Program-made: the position numbers and the translations under genes
Source of the DNA: Odontocerum albicorne
Lineage: Eukaryota > Arthropoda > Insecta > Trichoptera > Odontoceridae
Direction: 5' to 3'
DNA: 64,000 bases
Assembly: GCA_949825065.1 (NCBI GenBank)
Contig: OX463859.1
Span: forward strand, 25,189,847-25,253,846
The notes under the pieces: generated by a model
What the model was told of the DNA's origin: nothing
Database searches by the model: none
What the model saw: only the letters and a program-made list of their open reading frames with translations
Part shown: piece by piece, positions 33,409-45,935 of the stretch
Layout of the letters: the number at the start of each line of letters is the position of its first letter
Numbering within the stretch: position 1 is the stretch's first letter

Positions 33409-35395
33409 GTTCTATAAACTCGAAGTGAAAAATATTTTTTTGTTCTTCCGATATATTCTTGGATTTGTGTATTAACGTTCCTTGTTGTCACATCCACTCA
33501 TACTAAATATTTAGTGGTAGTAAACAATATAAAGATTTTGATTTAATTCTAGTATTTTAGGGCTTTTTAAAAAAATATCCTGGAGTTGTTTTACGAAAAA
33601 ATAAATTACTTTATTTTTACAGATATATTTATTCATAAGAATCTAAACAAAAACTGAAATACTGATATGGTTAGTTGGCGTGGAACTTAATTGAAAACAT
33701 TAACATAAAAATCAAAATAAAATCCACGATTAACTCAATAAAATAACAAGATTAAATTTATCGTGGATAAAATAAAATACCAATGCTCGAATAATGGTCA
33801 CTTGTGTGAAGACGAAAAAAAACAATATTGTTTGACACAAACGTTTTTAAATATTTTGTAGTCTCTACGATTTGGTTTTAAAATAAGACAAAATCGTATT
33901 CAATATAAACTTTGTACAAAAAACCTCCCCCTTTAACTTCAGAGCCTGCAATCCATCAATCAGCGAAGGGTTGCCTATTGGACTAAGAGTTCTGCTCCTT
34001 ACATTCAAGGATGTCCTTCAAACACTTGGACCAAAGATAGGGGCAATATTAGATTATAGGAGAAGCCGTTTCTAAGAGACGCCTACAGAATGGCCGTATA
34101 TTAAAAGGTCAAAGAGGTTGAATTGGACATAAAAAGGATTTATATCTGAGACTGATGGACAGTTCCATGTTCTTCAACAGTATTATATTCAGGGTCGCCA
34201 ACAGTGGTGAATCCAGAAAATATTAAAAAAATTGCTTGCCTTTATTAAATGTTTTTTAGTCAAATTTTATTTTTCTCTCAAGTAATCTTCTTCTTATCGT
34301 GTCAAAGGCACAAAAGTGTCTGTGTTATTTGTTGTTTATGGTACTAAGTGGGAATAGGGCTAGAAGAGGATAAATTTAATTGATTATTTATGATATTTTT
34401 TTTTGTTTGTTTGCTATGTACTTCAATAGTTTCTAGGTTTTTTGTTGCGTAATATGTGCTATATTTTTATGTTTATTGGGTGTGAAAACCAGGGATCATG
34501 TGTTATTGGGTGTTATTAGGTGTTCAGCGAACTTGGGAAAAGTATTATTTTTATTGCTCTAACGTGTCCTTTAATTCGTATACAGAATTACAACCATTAC
34601 AGGTAATCTGGGTAACTCCACTGTTATTATACCATAGATGCTATGAATATATTAGTTAGTACTGTTAGTAGACAGTGAACGATAAATATTATTTCCTGTA
34701 TATAATGTTGTGTCTCTCAAACTGGCTTTCAGCTAATACGAATGTGTCGTTAAACAATAAAAGCATTGATAAGAAATATGTGCAAAAGAAGGAAGCTAGA
34801 GTTAAAGGCTTAAGACTAGAAAACAGTGCAAATATGGTTTGCCATGTAGATACGAGTATATGTTTATAAAACATATTTGGTAATAACATCGCAGAAAACC
34901 CATCAAAGGAAGGTGGAAATAGAAACCTGGAAATAGGAACATAGAAACCAGTGACGTGGCGTAACTTAGGTGAGGGATGCTGTTGATATTCAGAAAACGC
35001 CTGCACTTGTTAAAAGTTATGATATTGAAAAAATAATATACTTACTAAAATATGACTTTGTTAATGTTATTAATATTATTTTGTATGCAAAGAAAATTAA
35101 AAAAGACAAAATATTGTTTTATTTTGTGTAAACACCATTTAATAACAGTTAGGGGGATGTGGCGCTTTTACATCAACTATGAACGCCACACCACTGATAG
35201 AAACCTTTGTTGATCTTCCGATTTGTGATAGTAATATAATTTGGTTTTATGTGTAGTGTATTTTATAAGCATTGTGTTAAAATATTAACATACATTTTGA
35301 TAAGATCTTCCAAAAAGGATGGTTTTCAAGTATTACCTATAGCTGCATACGCCACCCTTTTTAAATAATTATACTATTCCACGCTACAGTATTGG
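33409..35395. other. Non-coding; faint repeat R-like patch
   Basis: No gene. About 34800-34880, read in reverse, weakly resembles the acatgttcttaccaaatatg block of repeat R. 33940-34200 is less AT-rich but gives no recognisable protein. Confidence 0.35.
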
Positions 35396-35535
35396 TAATG
35401 GTAACATTTTTGTCGTAATTGTGTCGATTAATTGAACTATTGGTATAAGCAGTGTTAGCAATACTACCCTGCCCGTGAAGAGGCAACAACACTTATGAAC
35501 ATCTAGCGTGCGCGAGTATTGTTACTGGATAAACC
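35396..35535 (-). repeat. Dispersed repeat T, copy 1
   Basis: The block cctgcccgtgaagaggcaac, aacacttatgaacatctagc, gtgcgcgagtattgttactg is the reverse complement of sequence at 46255-46330, and shares the taacaatatttgcgcgcgt part with 38955-39000. Confidence 0.55.
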
Positions 35536-35829
35536 CTTTTACCAGACTTGACAAAATTATGATTAAATAATGTATTTTTTTTGGTCCACATTCATTTTAT
35601 GTGCTTTCTTCTTTTACAAACATTACATTTGCGGAGATGTCAACCTGATTTTTTTATACTTTTCAGTGAAAAAAAAACTATATACGGTATGTCTTGGGAT
35701 TTTGTTCGAAAAATAAATAGGCAATGAACTCATTAACTGTCGCATTAATTAAAAGGGACGTTAATGCTTTTAAGTAAAGTATAACAGAAGTTGACCATTA
35801 AAATAATGTGTAGTTTTTTCTCTTCATTT
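35536..35829. other. AT-rich non-coding
   Basis: Nothing recognised. Confidence 0.35.
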
Positions 35830-36400
35830 TATACTTATTCTCTCTTAGAGTTCATTCTGTAGAGAAAGTAATTTCAGCGGCCGTTAAAACAATTAAGAAT
35901 AAACTTTTATTAAAATGTTTTCGTTTAAACGGTTGAACTAACATTATATGTAATAAACATTCATGCCATTTATAAAGGGTTCGTTAAACTGTATGAAATA
36001 AAACATATATTTTTATAAACTTATTTTTATAGTGTTCATAGGGAGTGCTTGTCCGTCAATTTTTTATTCTGTTCCTGGTGTTGACCAAACAAGTTTTAAG
36101 TCTGTGTTTTTACAATATACCCTTTGTTCTAATATTAAATTAAATTACTAAGTTTAAGACACTCACAAATATCGATAATAATTTTAAAATAAAACCATTT
36201 TGATTGGAAAAATTGCTTTAAAGTAATAAATCCACCAGATACATTTACATGATAATGTAAAAATAAATACATACTAATACATTTTTTATGATCGTTAAAT
36301 CACCACATAATATGATCAATCGGTCAATCTCTTTTTAAATTTTCAAGCAATTAACTGATTTTTTCAATAAAATTAAACATTTTACTTGACACTAACAGCC
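35830..36400. repeat. Dispersed repeat S, copy 2
   Basis: Collinear with 22850-23520 in several blocks (gagaaagtaatttcagcgg, cggttgaactaacattatat, gtaataaacattcatgccat, caccacataatatgatcaat). No coding content. Confidence 0.5.
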
Positions 36401-36749
36401 TTTAGATTGATAAATAAATGGTTTTAATATGAACTCTAGATATAAATCAAACCAGTATTCTATTCATTTGAAAGCGTGGTTAAATATGAGAAGTATGTAA
36501 GTGTAATTCTTTTGTCGCTTGTGAATGGCGCATTGTGATTAGGATTGCGGATGAATTGAAATATTATTGTATTAAATACATTTTTTGTGACGGTCATTGA
36601 AGCGTTTTATTTGGTAACCATTAAGATTCGATGCCTCCGTGTAGAAGAATCGTGGTTGTGCATTTTGATAATGAAATTGGCATTTTATTTAAAAACGGTC
36701 ATATTTAAAGGTCAAAAATAACAATCATATATATAAAAGCCTCCACAAA
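36401..36749. other. AT-rich non-coding
   Basis: Nothing recognised. Confidence 0.35.
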
Positions 36750-37040
36750 GTATAAATAATGCAACTTTGTGATCTTGTCTCAAAAATATTTGTGGACTGG
36801 ATTATTTTAAGTTGTGGTCTTTTCTCAAAAACCTTTGTGGTCTCAAATATTTCAATTTGTGGTCATGTTTTAATAATCTTTGTAGCCTCAAATATTTTAT
36901 TAAGTAGTCTTATCTGAAAATGTAATGAGAAAAAACATCACAAAAATGATATAAAAGTGGAAAAATCACTTTTTGACTTTTAATACACTTTGTGGTCTCA
37001 AAAACTGTGGTGTCAAATATTTTAATTTGAAGTCTTTGAG
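36750..37040. repeat. Degenerate repeat (tttgtggtctcaaa)
   Basis: The motif ctttgtggtct(caaa)atattt recurs about seven times with irregular spacing of roughly 30-50 bp. The reverse frame 36910-37281 across it is not a gene. Confidence 0.7.
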
Positions 37041-37194
37041 TAACATTTGGTACTACCGTCAATTTTTCAACTTGACAAAAAAAATTATAAATTAATGCAA
37101 TACCCAGATTGAAAGAAGAAGAGCGTGTAAGTGTAAAGCGAAGAAAACCAGAATAACAACGGCTACGGCAAAAAGCTATTAACATACGGATTGT

Positions 37195-37292
37195 ATTGCT
37201 TCCCTGACGATGAGGTGAAAGCCTAGAAACCAGTAAGGCTACCGTTACATAAAGTGGAATAAACAGTTTTTGATAAAACAATTTTTCATCAA
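37195..37292 (+). repeat. Hairpin-repeat family, right arm only
   Basis: ttccctgacgatgaggtgaa, agcctagaaaccagtaaggc, taccgttacataaagtggaa, taaacagtttttgataaaac matches the right arm of the hairpin repeats at 5640-5730 and 21990-22075. The left arm is absent. Confidence 0.75.
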
Positions 37293-38934
37293 AATGTGTT
37301 ATTATACTTCAGAAAGTCTAGGATGAACCGTGCGACGTTTAAAACGTCATATCACAAAGGGATGAGGTAAAATAGTTTTTTTTACAAATCTAATAGTTTT
37401 TTTATAAATCGAACAATTGTTTTTCTCTAAACTGACGTTTTAATTCCTAATTTTCATTATACTGACTTTCTAATGTATTGTATGATTTGTATGTATCTTT
37501 AAATAGGCCAAGATCCACTATGAATTAATACTAATTACAAACATTTAATTAAAATCGATTTTCGAAATCGATTTTCGAAAATCCAATTATCGAATACCCC
37601 ATCCCTAGCTAATGCAGACAAACGTTGTGACTTTTGACAAACGTCACCAAATATTATTTGATTTTAACAAACTGCCACATTTTAGCTAATTTGTGACAAG
37701 CTGTATTAATTTGTCATTATTGTTAGTTTTATGTAATGTATTTACCTAAATAACTTGCTATTTATTAGAACCGAGGCTTATATTAAAGTTGATAAAATAA
37801 TTAAAATTACTGAACATCGTTACAAGGTTGTATTGGGGCAAATTTGTGAGCTGTCATACGACTCATCCTAGATTTTCCGAACTATAGTGAACAATAAGCA
37901 CTTATTAAAAACAGCAACTTATAGTTTAAAAAAAAATAAGTATACATTTTCTAAAAATACATACCCATTTTTCATTCATACGCTCCATTTACGCGATATT
38001 TCTTAAAAATCAAGTACCCATGTTAATAGAGTAACAAACAAGTACCTATGTTAATAACCGTAACTATTTTTTCAACTTACACAGAAAAAAAAACAATTCA
38101 ATTATGAATTAAAGTTGAAAGCAAATTACTTTGAAATAATATAGGAGAATAAATACAACGAATTCTCGAAAGATTCTCAAGAGATTTATGAAATAGACTG
38201 AAATAATATATATTTTAAATTTATACAATATATTAAACTCTATTTATCTTTTTAACTCCACAGTTTTTCGATTCAGTTATTTAATTGTTCCTCCTGGGTG
38301 GTATTTTTATCAATCTCACTTTCGCAAACATTTAAAAGCAAATAGCGTAATTTCAAAGTGGGCACAAAATTTTATTTGAAATGTGAACAAATGGACGGCA
38401 AACTTTACCCATTTCGAAGGGATTGTTCTTTGAGTATCATCATCATTTACCATTATCATAATAAAAGTAACTCAGGCAAATAGGCCTAATGATATAGGAG
38501 AAAGTTTTTGGACGACGTATTATTTGACCATACAAAAGAAAGGGGAAAAAGGATTCCAGTTTATTTTCATATGTATTTTGCATTAAAAAAATATATTGGT
38601 CTAGTGAGCAACGTTCGCCCTAATTGTTTCATTGTGTGTGCGGCTCATCAATTTATATGTGCATGAAAAAAAGAGGGAAGTACGCAAATATGCATATTCA
38701 TGCATAGATAATATAAAATATCAAATAAAATATATAATTGGGCAAAACAAAATATGGTTACAAGTTCCTTTCTTTGAGATGTGTGCGGAAGATGGAAACA
38801 TGTGTGTGGACAATTTTTAACAGATGTGCGGCCGCACACGCGCACACCTTAGAGGGAACGTTGCTAGTGAGTAAAATACTAAGACTTAAATTGTAATCAG
38901 GGATTTCGGGTTCAATTTCTGGTGGTGGTTTAAA
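37293..38934. other. Non-coding, nothing recognised
   Basis: AT-rich; a small aatcgattttcgaa repeat at about 37553-37590. No gene. Confidence 0.35.
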
Positions 38935-39065
38935 ACAATGTGCCTGTCTGGTAACAATATTTGCGCGCGTCGAGAACGTATGTGTGGTGTCTCTTCGCGT
39001 ACAATAGTGCTGTTAAAACGTGCAATGACCAACTGTCAGTTCCTTGAATACTACTGTATACCTAC
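38935..39065 (+). repeat. Dispersed repeat T, copy 2
   Basis: gcctgtctggtaacaatatt, tgcgcgcgtcgagaacgtat, then gtgcaatgaccaactgtcag resemble 46255-46360 and the reverse of 35396-35535. Confidence 0.5.
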
Positions 39066-39176
39066 CTAAATAATTGTCAAAATAAATAAGTGAATTGTTA
39101 AACATAATTAAATTAAATTAATTATTGTTAAAATAGTAAACATACAGGGTCAATGACCGATGAAGTATTTATAGAT

Positions 39177-39480
39177 TGTCACACGCCAGGAACGTCAACA
39201 ATGTTTACTATTTTATAGTATTTGCGACCTGTCTAGCCGTCCGCAAATACAAATAAATATCTACCCGCCAATGGACGCGCTAGAGTAAGACAGAATATGT
39301 ATCGCGAACTGGTTCACTCATTTGTATAAATTACCTACGCGCCGAGAAATAAATATTAGATTATTATTGTACATTCAACTGTCAAGACTTGTTATTAATT
39401 ACCCGCTGTTCACTTTCGCTTTTTATCCGCATTCCTGAGTATTTATATTTAAATAAATATAAATCAAGATCATCACGACA
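39177..39480 (+). repeat. Possible LTR (tgtc...gaca, 304 bp)
   Basis: Begins tgtcacacgcc and ends catcacgaca, giving the 4-bp inverted ends tgtc/gaca and the TG...CA rule. Inside are a TATA-like tataaatta (about 39326) and polyadenylation-like aataaa (about 39347). No second copy, no clear target duplication (flanks tagat and tatca) and no pol sequence follow, so it could be a 5' LTR with a truncated element or a chance likeness. Confidence 0.35.
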
Positions 39481-39679
39481 TATCAAGATAAGCAACTCGC
39501 TATACTACTGTGGTTTCAAACCCGATGGCTGGATCAATGGGGACAAAAACGAATGTTGCCATCCATCCACGATATTATATCCGAATCACCACTTCAGTCA
39601 TATTAAAGAGTACCACACGAAACAGGAAGAATTAAAGAACGAACCCCATGTACTAGTAGTCAAAACTATCGGTTATATA
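39481..39679. other. Sequence after the LTR-like segment
   Basis: A frame continues to 39691 (CGFKPDGWINGDKNECCH in its middle) with no recognised domain. It might be a relic of an element leader or gag. Confidence 0.3.
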
Positions 39680-39870
39680 TTGGCAACTTGAGATATTGAG
39701 TATTGTGGGGAGGATTCTGACTTTTGTGCGTGCTTGTGGTATACATATTTTATTTTTTGTTTGTACTCATCTATATTCTTTTTTCACATTGACGTCAAGA
39801 GTGACGCCTGGTTTGGTGCAGTGCGGGCGGTCCGCCTTTGTGTTGATGACTTAAATTGCATTTTTCACTT
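39680..39870. repeat. Dispersed repeat U, copy 1
   Basis: Shares ggc-acttgagatattgagt, attgtggg, cgtgcttg and gtcaagagtgacgcctggtt, then cagtgcgggc with 54395-54585. Confidence 0.6.
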
Positions 39871-39924
39871 TTTATTTGGGGGTTTAAGGATATCTAGGAA
39901 TTTGGTCTTATCTATTCTTAAAAA

Positions 39925-40107
39925 AAACATGCCGGTTTGTTCATATTGTCTTACTGCGGTGCGCCATTGGATTGGTATAGCGATATGGCCGGTGAGTTTG
40001 CAGGTGCGCAACGGCGCACAACTTTGCTTTTCAACTGAATTGACGTTGGGATTGCTTGTGGTTTTTCGACTACGAGGCCCAGTAACAACGACAATAACGA
40101 TGACTTA
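39925..40107 (+). mobile_element. SINE-B, 3' half
   Basis: Starts within the family at catgccggtttgttc, then gtgcgccattggattgg, gatatggccggtgagtttgc, aactttgcttttcaactgaa and the 3' end cgaggcccagtaacaacgac. The 5' tRNA-like half is missing. Confidence 0.82.
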
Positions 40108-40169
40108 TATTGATTTGAACCCTTCAGTACGCTGATTGTTTGCTTTTATTTTTATTGGAATTCTTTAAC

Positions 40170-41350
40170 TTTTTATATATTCTGTAATTTTGGTATGTAA
40201 GAATCACTCACTTCTATTTTTTTTTTTAATTTTTGTTATATTCTGTCTTTCTGTAATGTATGAATCACTCACATCCGTTTTTTTATTCTTATTGTTCTTA
40301 TGTATTCTGTTTTTCTGTCATTTATGAAGCACGCACTTTTTTTTCTCATTGTTATCGTTCTTATTTATATATTCTGTCTTTCTGTCATGTATGAAATACT
40401 CAATTCCGTTTTTTTTTATTGTAATTGTTCTTATATATTCTGTCATTCTCTCATGTATGAAGCACTCAATTCCGTTTATTATTATTATTATTGTTCTTAT
40501 ATATTCTGTCTTTTTGTCATGTATGAAGCACTCAATTCCGTTTATTATTATTATTATTCTTATATATTCTGTCTTTCTGTCATGTATGAATCACTCAATT
40601 CCGTTTTTGTATTATTATTGCTCCTATACATTCTGTCTTTCTGTCATGTATGAATCACTCAATTCCGTTTTTTTATTATTATTGTTCTTATACATTCTGT
40701 CTTTCAGTCATGTATGAATCACTCAATTCCGTTTTTTTATTATTATTGTTCTTATACATTCTGTCTTTCTGTCATGTATGAATCACTCAATTCCATTTTT
40801 TTTATTATTATTGTTCTTATAAATTATGTCTTTCTGTCATGTATGAATCACTCAATTCCGTTTTTTATTATTATTGTTCTTATACATTCTGTCTTTCTGT
40901 CATGTATGAATCACTCAATTCCGTTTTTTTATTATTATTGTTCTTATACATTCTGTCTTTCTGTCATGTATGAATCACTCAATTCCGTTTTTTTATTATT
41001 ATTGTTCTTATATATTCAGTCTTTCTGTCATGTACGAATCACTCAATTTTGTTTTTTTTATTATTATTATTCTTATATATTCTTTCTGTAATATATGAAG
41101 CACTCAATTCCGTTTTTTTATTATTATTGTTCTTATCATATATATTCTGTCTTTCTGTCATGTATGAAGCACTCAATTCCGTTTTTTTTTAATTATTATT
41201 GTTCTTATATATTCTTTTTTTCTATCATGTATGAAAGCACTCACTTCCATTTTTTTATTATTATTGCTCTTATATATTCTGTCTTTCTGTCATGTTTAAA
41301 GCACCCACTTTCATTTATTTATTATTATTGTTCTCGTGTCTACATAATAA
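40170..41350. repeat. 64-bp tandem array, about 18 copies
   Basis: Unit cattctgtctttctgtcatg, tatgaatcactcaattccgt, ttttttattattattgttct, tata. The spacing is 64 bp in the central copies (tcactcaatt at 40591, 40655, 40719, 40783). Edge units are more diverged and say gaagcac instead of gaatcac. Strong T bias on this strand. Long open frames across it simply reflect the stop-poor unit and are not genes. Confidence 0.93.
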
Positions 41351-42247
41351 TACACTAATCTGGTGCTATCTAAATAAATTCTTGGTGTATCATAATTACT
41401 CTTTTAATTAAGGTTTTAATCGACAAAGCAATAAACCTTAAAATTTAATCACATTCACCTTTGTCTTAGAAGACATATTAAACTCATCGACTCGACTCTG
41501 ACATTATTCCCTTTACTCGACTCATGTAGACACACACAATTAGAACTTAACGAGTATCACAATTTACCTGACAAAGGGTTGACTGACGCCATCAGGTATT
41601 CTAATTAAATTTAATGATTAAATAAATAAATGGCAATTATTATTCAGGTATTTTCTTAAAAGAGGCGATGAATTCGAAATAATTCTTCGTGCTGAAGTGG
41701 AAGGTTTAATTTGTTCGCTTGGATTTAACGAGCCATCGAAAGAACCAAGAATTTGTGAAACAAATTAAAAGGGCAAACATATTTTTTTATGAGTGGAGAT
41801 AGATGGATGAAAGAAGAATTAAAGAAAATGAACACAAATTAAAAAAACAGTTAAAGAGTTTTTAAAACAGAATTATTCGACACTTAAATGTGGAAAAAAA
41901 ATCAATACTTAAATTATAGTGACAGATCTGTTTTGCTTTACGAAAGCTTTGTCAAATTGTATTCAATATATTGTTTACTAATTTTATGAAGCGAAATATG
42001 TACAATCTATGGCTTACAACTAACATAAAAAGTTAATAGGAACCGATCATCCTGATATGCTGGGAGCCACCAGCTTTTGAAAAACAAGCCCTCATAACAG
42101 ATTGGTAACTTTATTAAGTTATTGTGTAGATTTTTTTCCAATTCAATAATTTTGTTTAAACATTGAGCTAAATCAATTAACAAAAGAAAAAAATTCATCC
42201 TTGAGGAGAGTTTGCTGGGGAATCCGTAGTGGACACTTGCCCTGGTT
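41351..42247. other. Non-coding, nothing recognised
   Basis: No gene or repeat family identified. Confidence 0.35.
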
Positions 42248-42604
42248 GAGGTGCAAGGCCATGCAGTAAGGCAATGGACTTCCATCCGGAATGTCGCCGC
42301 TTTAAACCCCGCGTTGTGCTACTCCCTTCGAATGACAGACATTTTAACGTCTAGTATTCGGGGGTAATATGGTACCCATGACTTCGGTCATATCTTTTTT
42401 TTCAAAAAAGAGAAAAAAAACATGCCGGTGTGTTCCGATCAACTCATTTTGGTGTGCCATTGAATCCAGTACACCGGTATGGCCGATGAGCTTGCTAGTT
42501 TGCAGCAGCTCACTAAAAAAAAGTTCATGGTACAGTTTCGTTATTTAACTCAATGGACGTTGAAACGGCGAGGGGATTCTCGACTGGAAGGCCTAGTAAC
42601 GACC
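42248..42604 (+). mobile_element. SINE-B, full length
   Basis: Best full-length forward copy. Head gaggtgcaaggccatgcagt (A-box region), B-box gctttaaaccccgcg (about 42298), ctcccttcgaatgacagaca, gtattcgggggtaatatggt, gacttcggtcatat hairpin, T/A-rich linker, then gtgttccgatcaactcattt, gtatggccgatgagcttgct and the end aaggcctagtaacgac. About 357 bp, agreeing with the reverse copy at 3467-3835. Confidence 0.9.
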
Positions 42605-42714
42605 TGTCTTGGTTACGCAAAAAATCACGAATGGTAATGTATCCAGAAAGTTGGGAGGGTATTCCCTTCCCCTCTTATTATATATGTGTATATATAAATG
42701 AAGTATGAAACTCT

Positions 42715-42914
42715 TTTAACACACCAATATGGCAAGCCACATTTACAGAATGGGTATTGTAGAGAATCCGTGCTGCGAGTGTGAGCTGAATGATGAAACT
42801 ATAGACAACGTATTTTTCGGTTGTCCTTTGCGACACATATTTGATTTACTAAACACCGTATATTTACCGAGTCCAATGAATGTTTATTTTTTCGAGGAAC
42901 TTTCCCACTTATAG
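42715..42914 (+). pseudogene. LINE C-terminal zinc-knuckle fragment (Jockey/R1-like)
   Basis: Short frame (42729-42914) with SHIYRMGIVENPCCECELND then ETIDNVFFGCPLRHIF. This is the cysteine/histidine motif and the 'ET..H..F.CP' signature found after the RT domain of Jockey- and R1-type elements; the histidine expected before the FF is asparagine here. The rest of the element is absent. Confidence 0.75.
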
Positions 42915-42954
42915 ATCGATTATTAAATTTGAAAGTTTATTCCGTTGAAACTTT

Positions 42955-44548
42955 ATATTGTCTAGAATTCGTATTTTAAAACGAGTTTGTCTATTTTGAC
43001 TCATATAATTGAATAGTGACTTTAATTATGTAGCACAAATCATCCTATTTTGAGTGGATTGTCTAGAATTCGTATTTTAAAACGAGTTTTACTATTTTGA
43101 CTCATATAATTGAATAGTGACTTTAATTATGTAGCACAAATCATCCTATTTTGAGTGTATTGTCTAGAATTCGTATTTTAAAACGAGTTCTATTTTGACT
43201 CATATAATTGAATAGTGACTTTAATTCTGTAGCACAAATCATCCTATTTTGAGTGGATTGTCTAGAATTCGTATTTTAAAACGAGTTTTACTATTTTGAC
43301 TCATATAATTGAATAGTGACTTTAATTATGTAGCACAAATCATCCTATTTTGAGTGTATTGTCTAGAATTCGTATTTTAAAACGAGTTCTATTTTGACTC
43401 ATATAATTGAATAGTGACTTTAATTCTGTAGCAAAAATCATCCTATTTTGAGTGGATTGTCTAGAATTCGTATTTTAAAACGAGTTTTACTATTTTGACT
43501 CATATAATTGAATAGTGACTTTAATTATGTAGCACAAATCATCCTATTTTGAGTGGATTGTCTAGAATTCGTATTTTAAAACGAGTTCTATTTTGACTCA
43601 TATAATTGAATAGTGACTTTAATTCTGTAGCACAAATCATCCTATTTTGAGTGGATTGTCTAGAATTCGTATTTTAAAACGAGTTCTATTTTAACTCATA
43701 TAATTGAATAGTGACTTTAATTCTGTAGCACAAATCATCCTATTTTGAGTGGATTGTCTAGAATTCGTATTATAAAACGAGTTCTATTTTGACTCATATA
43801 ATTGAATAGTGACTTTAATTCTGTAGCACAAATCATCCTATTTTGAGTGGATTGTCTAGAATTCGTATTTTAAAACGAGTTCTATTTTGACTCATATAAT
43901 TGAATAGTGACTTTAATTCTGTAGCACAAATCATCATATTTTGAGTGGATTGTCTATAATTCGTATTTTAAAACGAGTTCTATTTTGACTCATATAATTG
44001 AATAGTGACTTTAATTCTGTAGCACAAATCATCCTATTTTGAGTGTATTGTCTAGAATTCGTATTTTAAAACGAGTTGTATTTTGACTCATATAATTGAA
44101 TAGTGACTTTAATTCTGTAGCACAAATCATCCTTTTTTGAGTGGATTGTCTAGAATTCGTATTTTAAAACGAGTTCTATTTTGACTCATATAATTGAATA
44201 GTGACTTTAATTCTGTAGCACAAATCATCCTATTTTGAGTGGATTGTCTAGAATTCGTATTTTAAAACGAGTTCTATTTTGACTCATATAATTGAATAGT
44301 GACTTTAATTCTGTAGCGCAAATCATCCTATTTTGAGTGGATTGTCTAGAATTCGTATTTTAAAACGAGTTTTACTATTTTGACTCATATAATTGAATAG
44401 TGACTTTAATTCTGTAGCACAAATCATCCTTTTTTGAGTGGATTGTCTAGAATTCGTATTTTAAAACGAGTTCTATTTTGACTCATATAATTGAATAGTG
44501 ACTTTAATTCTGTAGCACAAATCATCCTATTTTGAGTGGATTGTCTAT
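42955..44548. repeat. 98/101-bp satellite array, about 16 copies
   Basis: Unit gtctagaattcgtattttaa, aacgagttctattttgactc, atataattgaatagtgactt, taattctgtagcacaaatca, tcctattttgagtggatt. Two unit types alternate near the left end: a 101-bp type (gagttttactatttt, taattatg) and a 98-bp type (gagttctatttt, taattctg). They make a 199-bp dimer over about 43061-43660; the right part is nearly all 98-bp type. The array ends abruptly at 44548 within a unit. Confidence 0.95.
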
Positions 44549-45779
44549 TATAAAAATATTTTTAAAAGTTATAATACACAAAGGCAGTTTATTGATTATG
44601 TTGTATAGAAAATAAACTAGGTAGAATTGGTAAACCTGAATAAGAGTATTTTGGAATGAAAAAAAAACATTTACAAAGTTAAAATAAAAGGATCTTGAGA
44701 AAGCATTACTAGGGAGAATATGCAAATGATTTTCTCGTAACAGGGTTGTTTGTTATTCTCTGAAACCATTTAATAAAATAGAAAATATTTTAGAGATCAT
44801 TTAGTTAGTTAAAATAACTTCTAAATTTATTTAGATGGAAAGTAAATTAGACAGTATAAAAAACTATTTTTGCTTAAAAAATATGATTGAGTGGAAATTT
44901 ACTTAAAGTTTCACAAATTTTGAGTTTCATCTTTAACATTGAGTCGACTTTTTTTTGTCAATGAATATTAATGACTAGTTGCAATCCGTGAAATATTCAC
45001 CGAAGTAAAACAAATTCTACATTTATGAAAATATATAGTCATAAATATAGAATTTGTTTATATATATCATTTATACATCGTCCCCTTTTACACGGGTTCA
45101 AAAATTGTTAGCTAGGTATTTAAAATTCGTTCAGTGTCACGGACTCACCGAGATTCAAATTTCGAATTACTTTCGGAGAGAATCCAAGTATTCCTCTCTC
45201 GCTCTCTTGTATTCAAAATTCAATTCTTGTATTCTTTCTTTGGCGACAACCATCGTATGGGTTTTGGCCTATTTATTCTATGATTTTTTTTTAAGAATAC
45301 AAAGAATTGAATAATTTATCCAAAACATCAGGAAAATTAGCTTGTCTACTGAGGATAGTAAACTTTCTATTTCGAATCTCTTTCGAAGCTTTTTTATTCC
45401 GCAAACCGTTATAAAATTTAATTAAGCGTCGTTTATAAGGAAAATGTACGAGTATATAGCGCCTTTTAGAGAGCAGACTCTCTTTAAGGGCGCTCTCGGA
45501 AATCCGATCAACTATTATTGAAAGTTTAAATATTTATAAAACATAAAATTAGTTCAATGTTATGATGACAAGTTGGTGACTGTAGTCATACAAATAGAAG
45601 ATCTATTTTTATATTTGATAGTACCAATAACACATTCTGCTAAAAATTGTTAGTGTATTTCAAGTGTCGTTATGAATAAAAAATTTTGCAATTTAGTAAT
45701 CAATATGCGAAATTTACATTTTTTTACTTTATCAAGTCGTTAATAACTTATTTTTTTATTTGTTTAACACTTTTTTTTG
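44549..45779. other. Non-coding; short piece shared with repeat S
   Basis: 44972-45018 (actagttgcaatccgtgaaa, tattcaccgaagtaaaacaa) matches 23083-23130. Frame 45054-45314 shows no domain. Nothing else recognised. Confidence 0.4.
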
Positions 45780-45935
45780 GAAATACAATCTGGCGGGCTT
45801 ATTGCCAGGCGGCAATCTCTTCCAACCAACCAGGCAAAAGTAAATGAAGCAAGTTAAGTGGTCGCATAAATCATTCAAATGACTATCCATCCCCACGAAA
45901 TCCATAAACATATACGTGAGCACATGCCCACAAAC
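45780..45935 (-). mobile_element. LINE-C 3' tail fragment
   Basis: On the plus strand caatctggcgggcttattgc, caggcggcaatctcttccaa, ccaaccaggcaaaagtaaat, then gtggtcgcataaa. It matches the 3' ends of LINE-C at 11815 and 48120, truncated before the coding part. Confidence 0.78.

Noticed and set aside
40300..41358. Long phenylalanine/tyrosine-rich frames as a repetitive membrane protein
   Set aside because: They come from a stop-poor, T-rich 64-bp tandem unit whose length is not a multiple of three; no start context or flanking exons.
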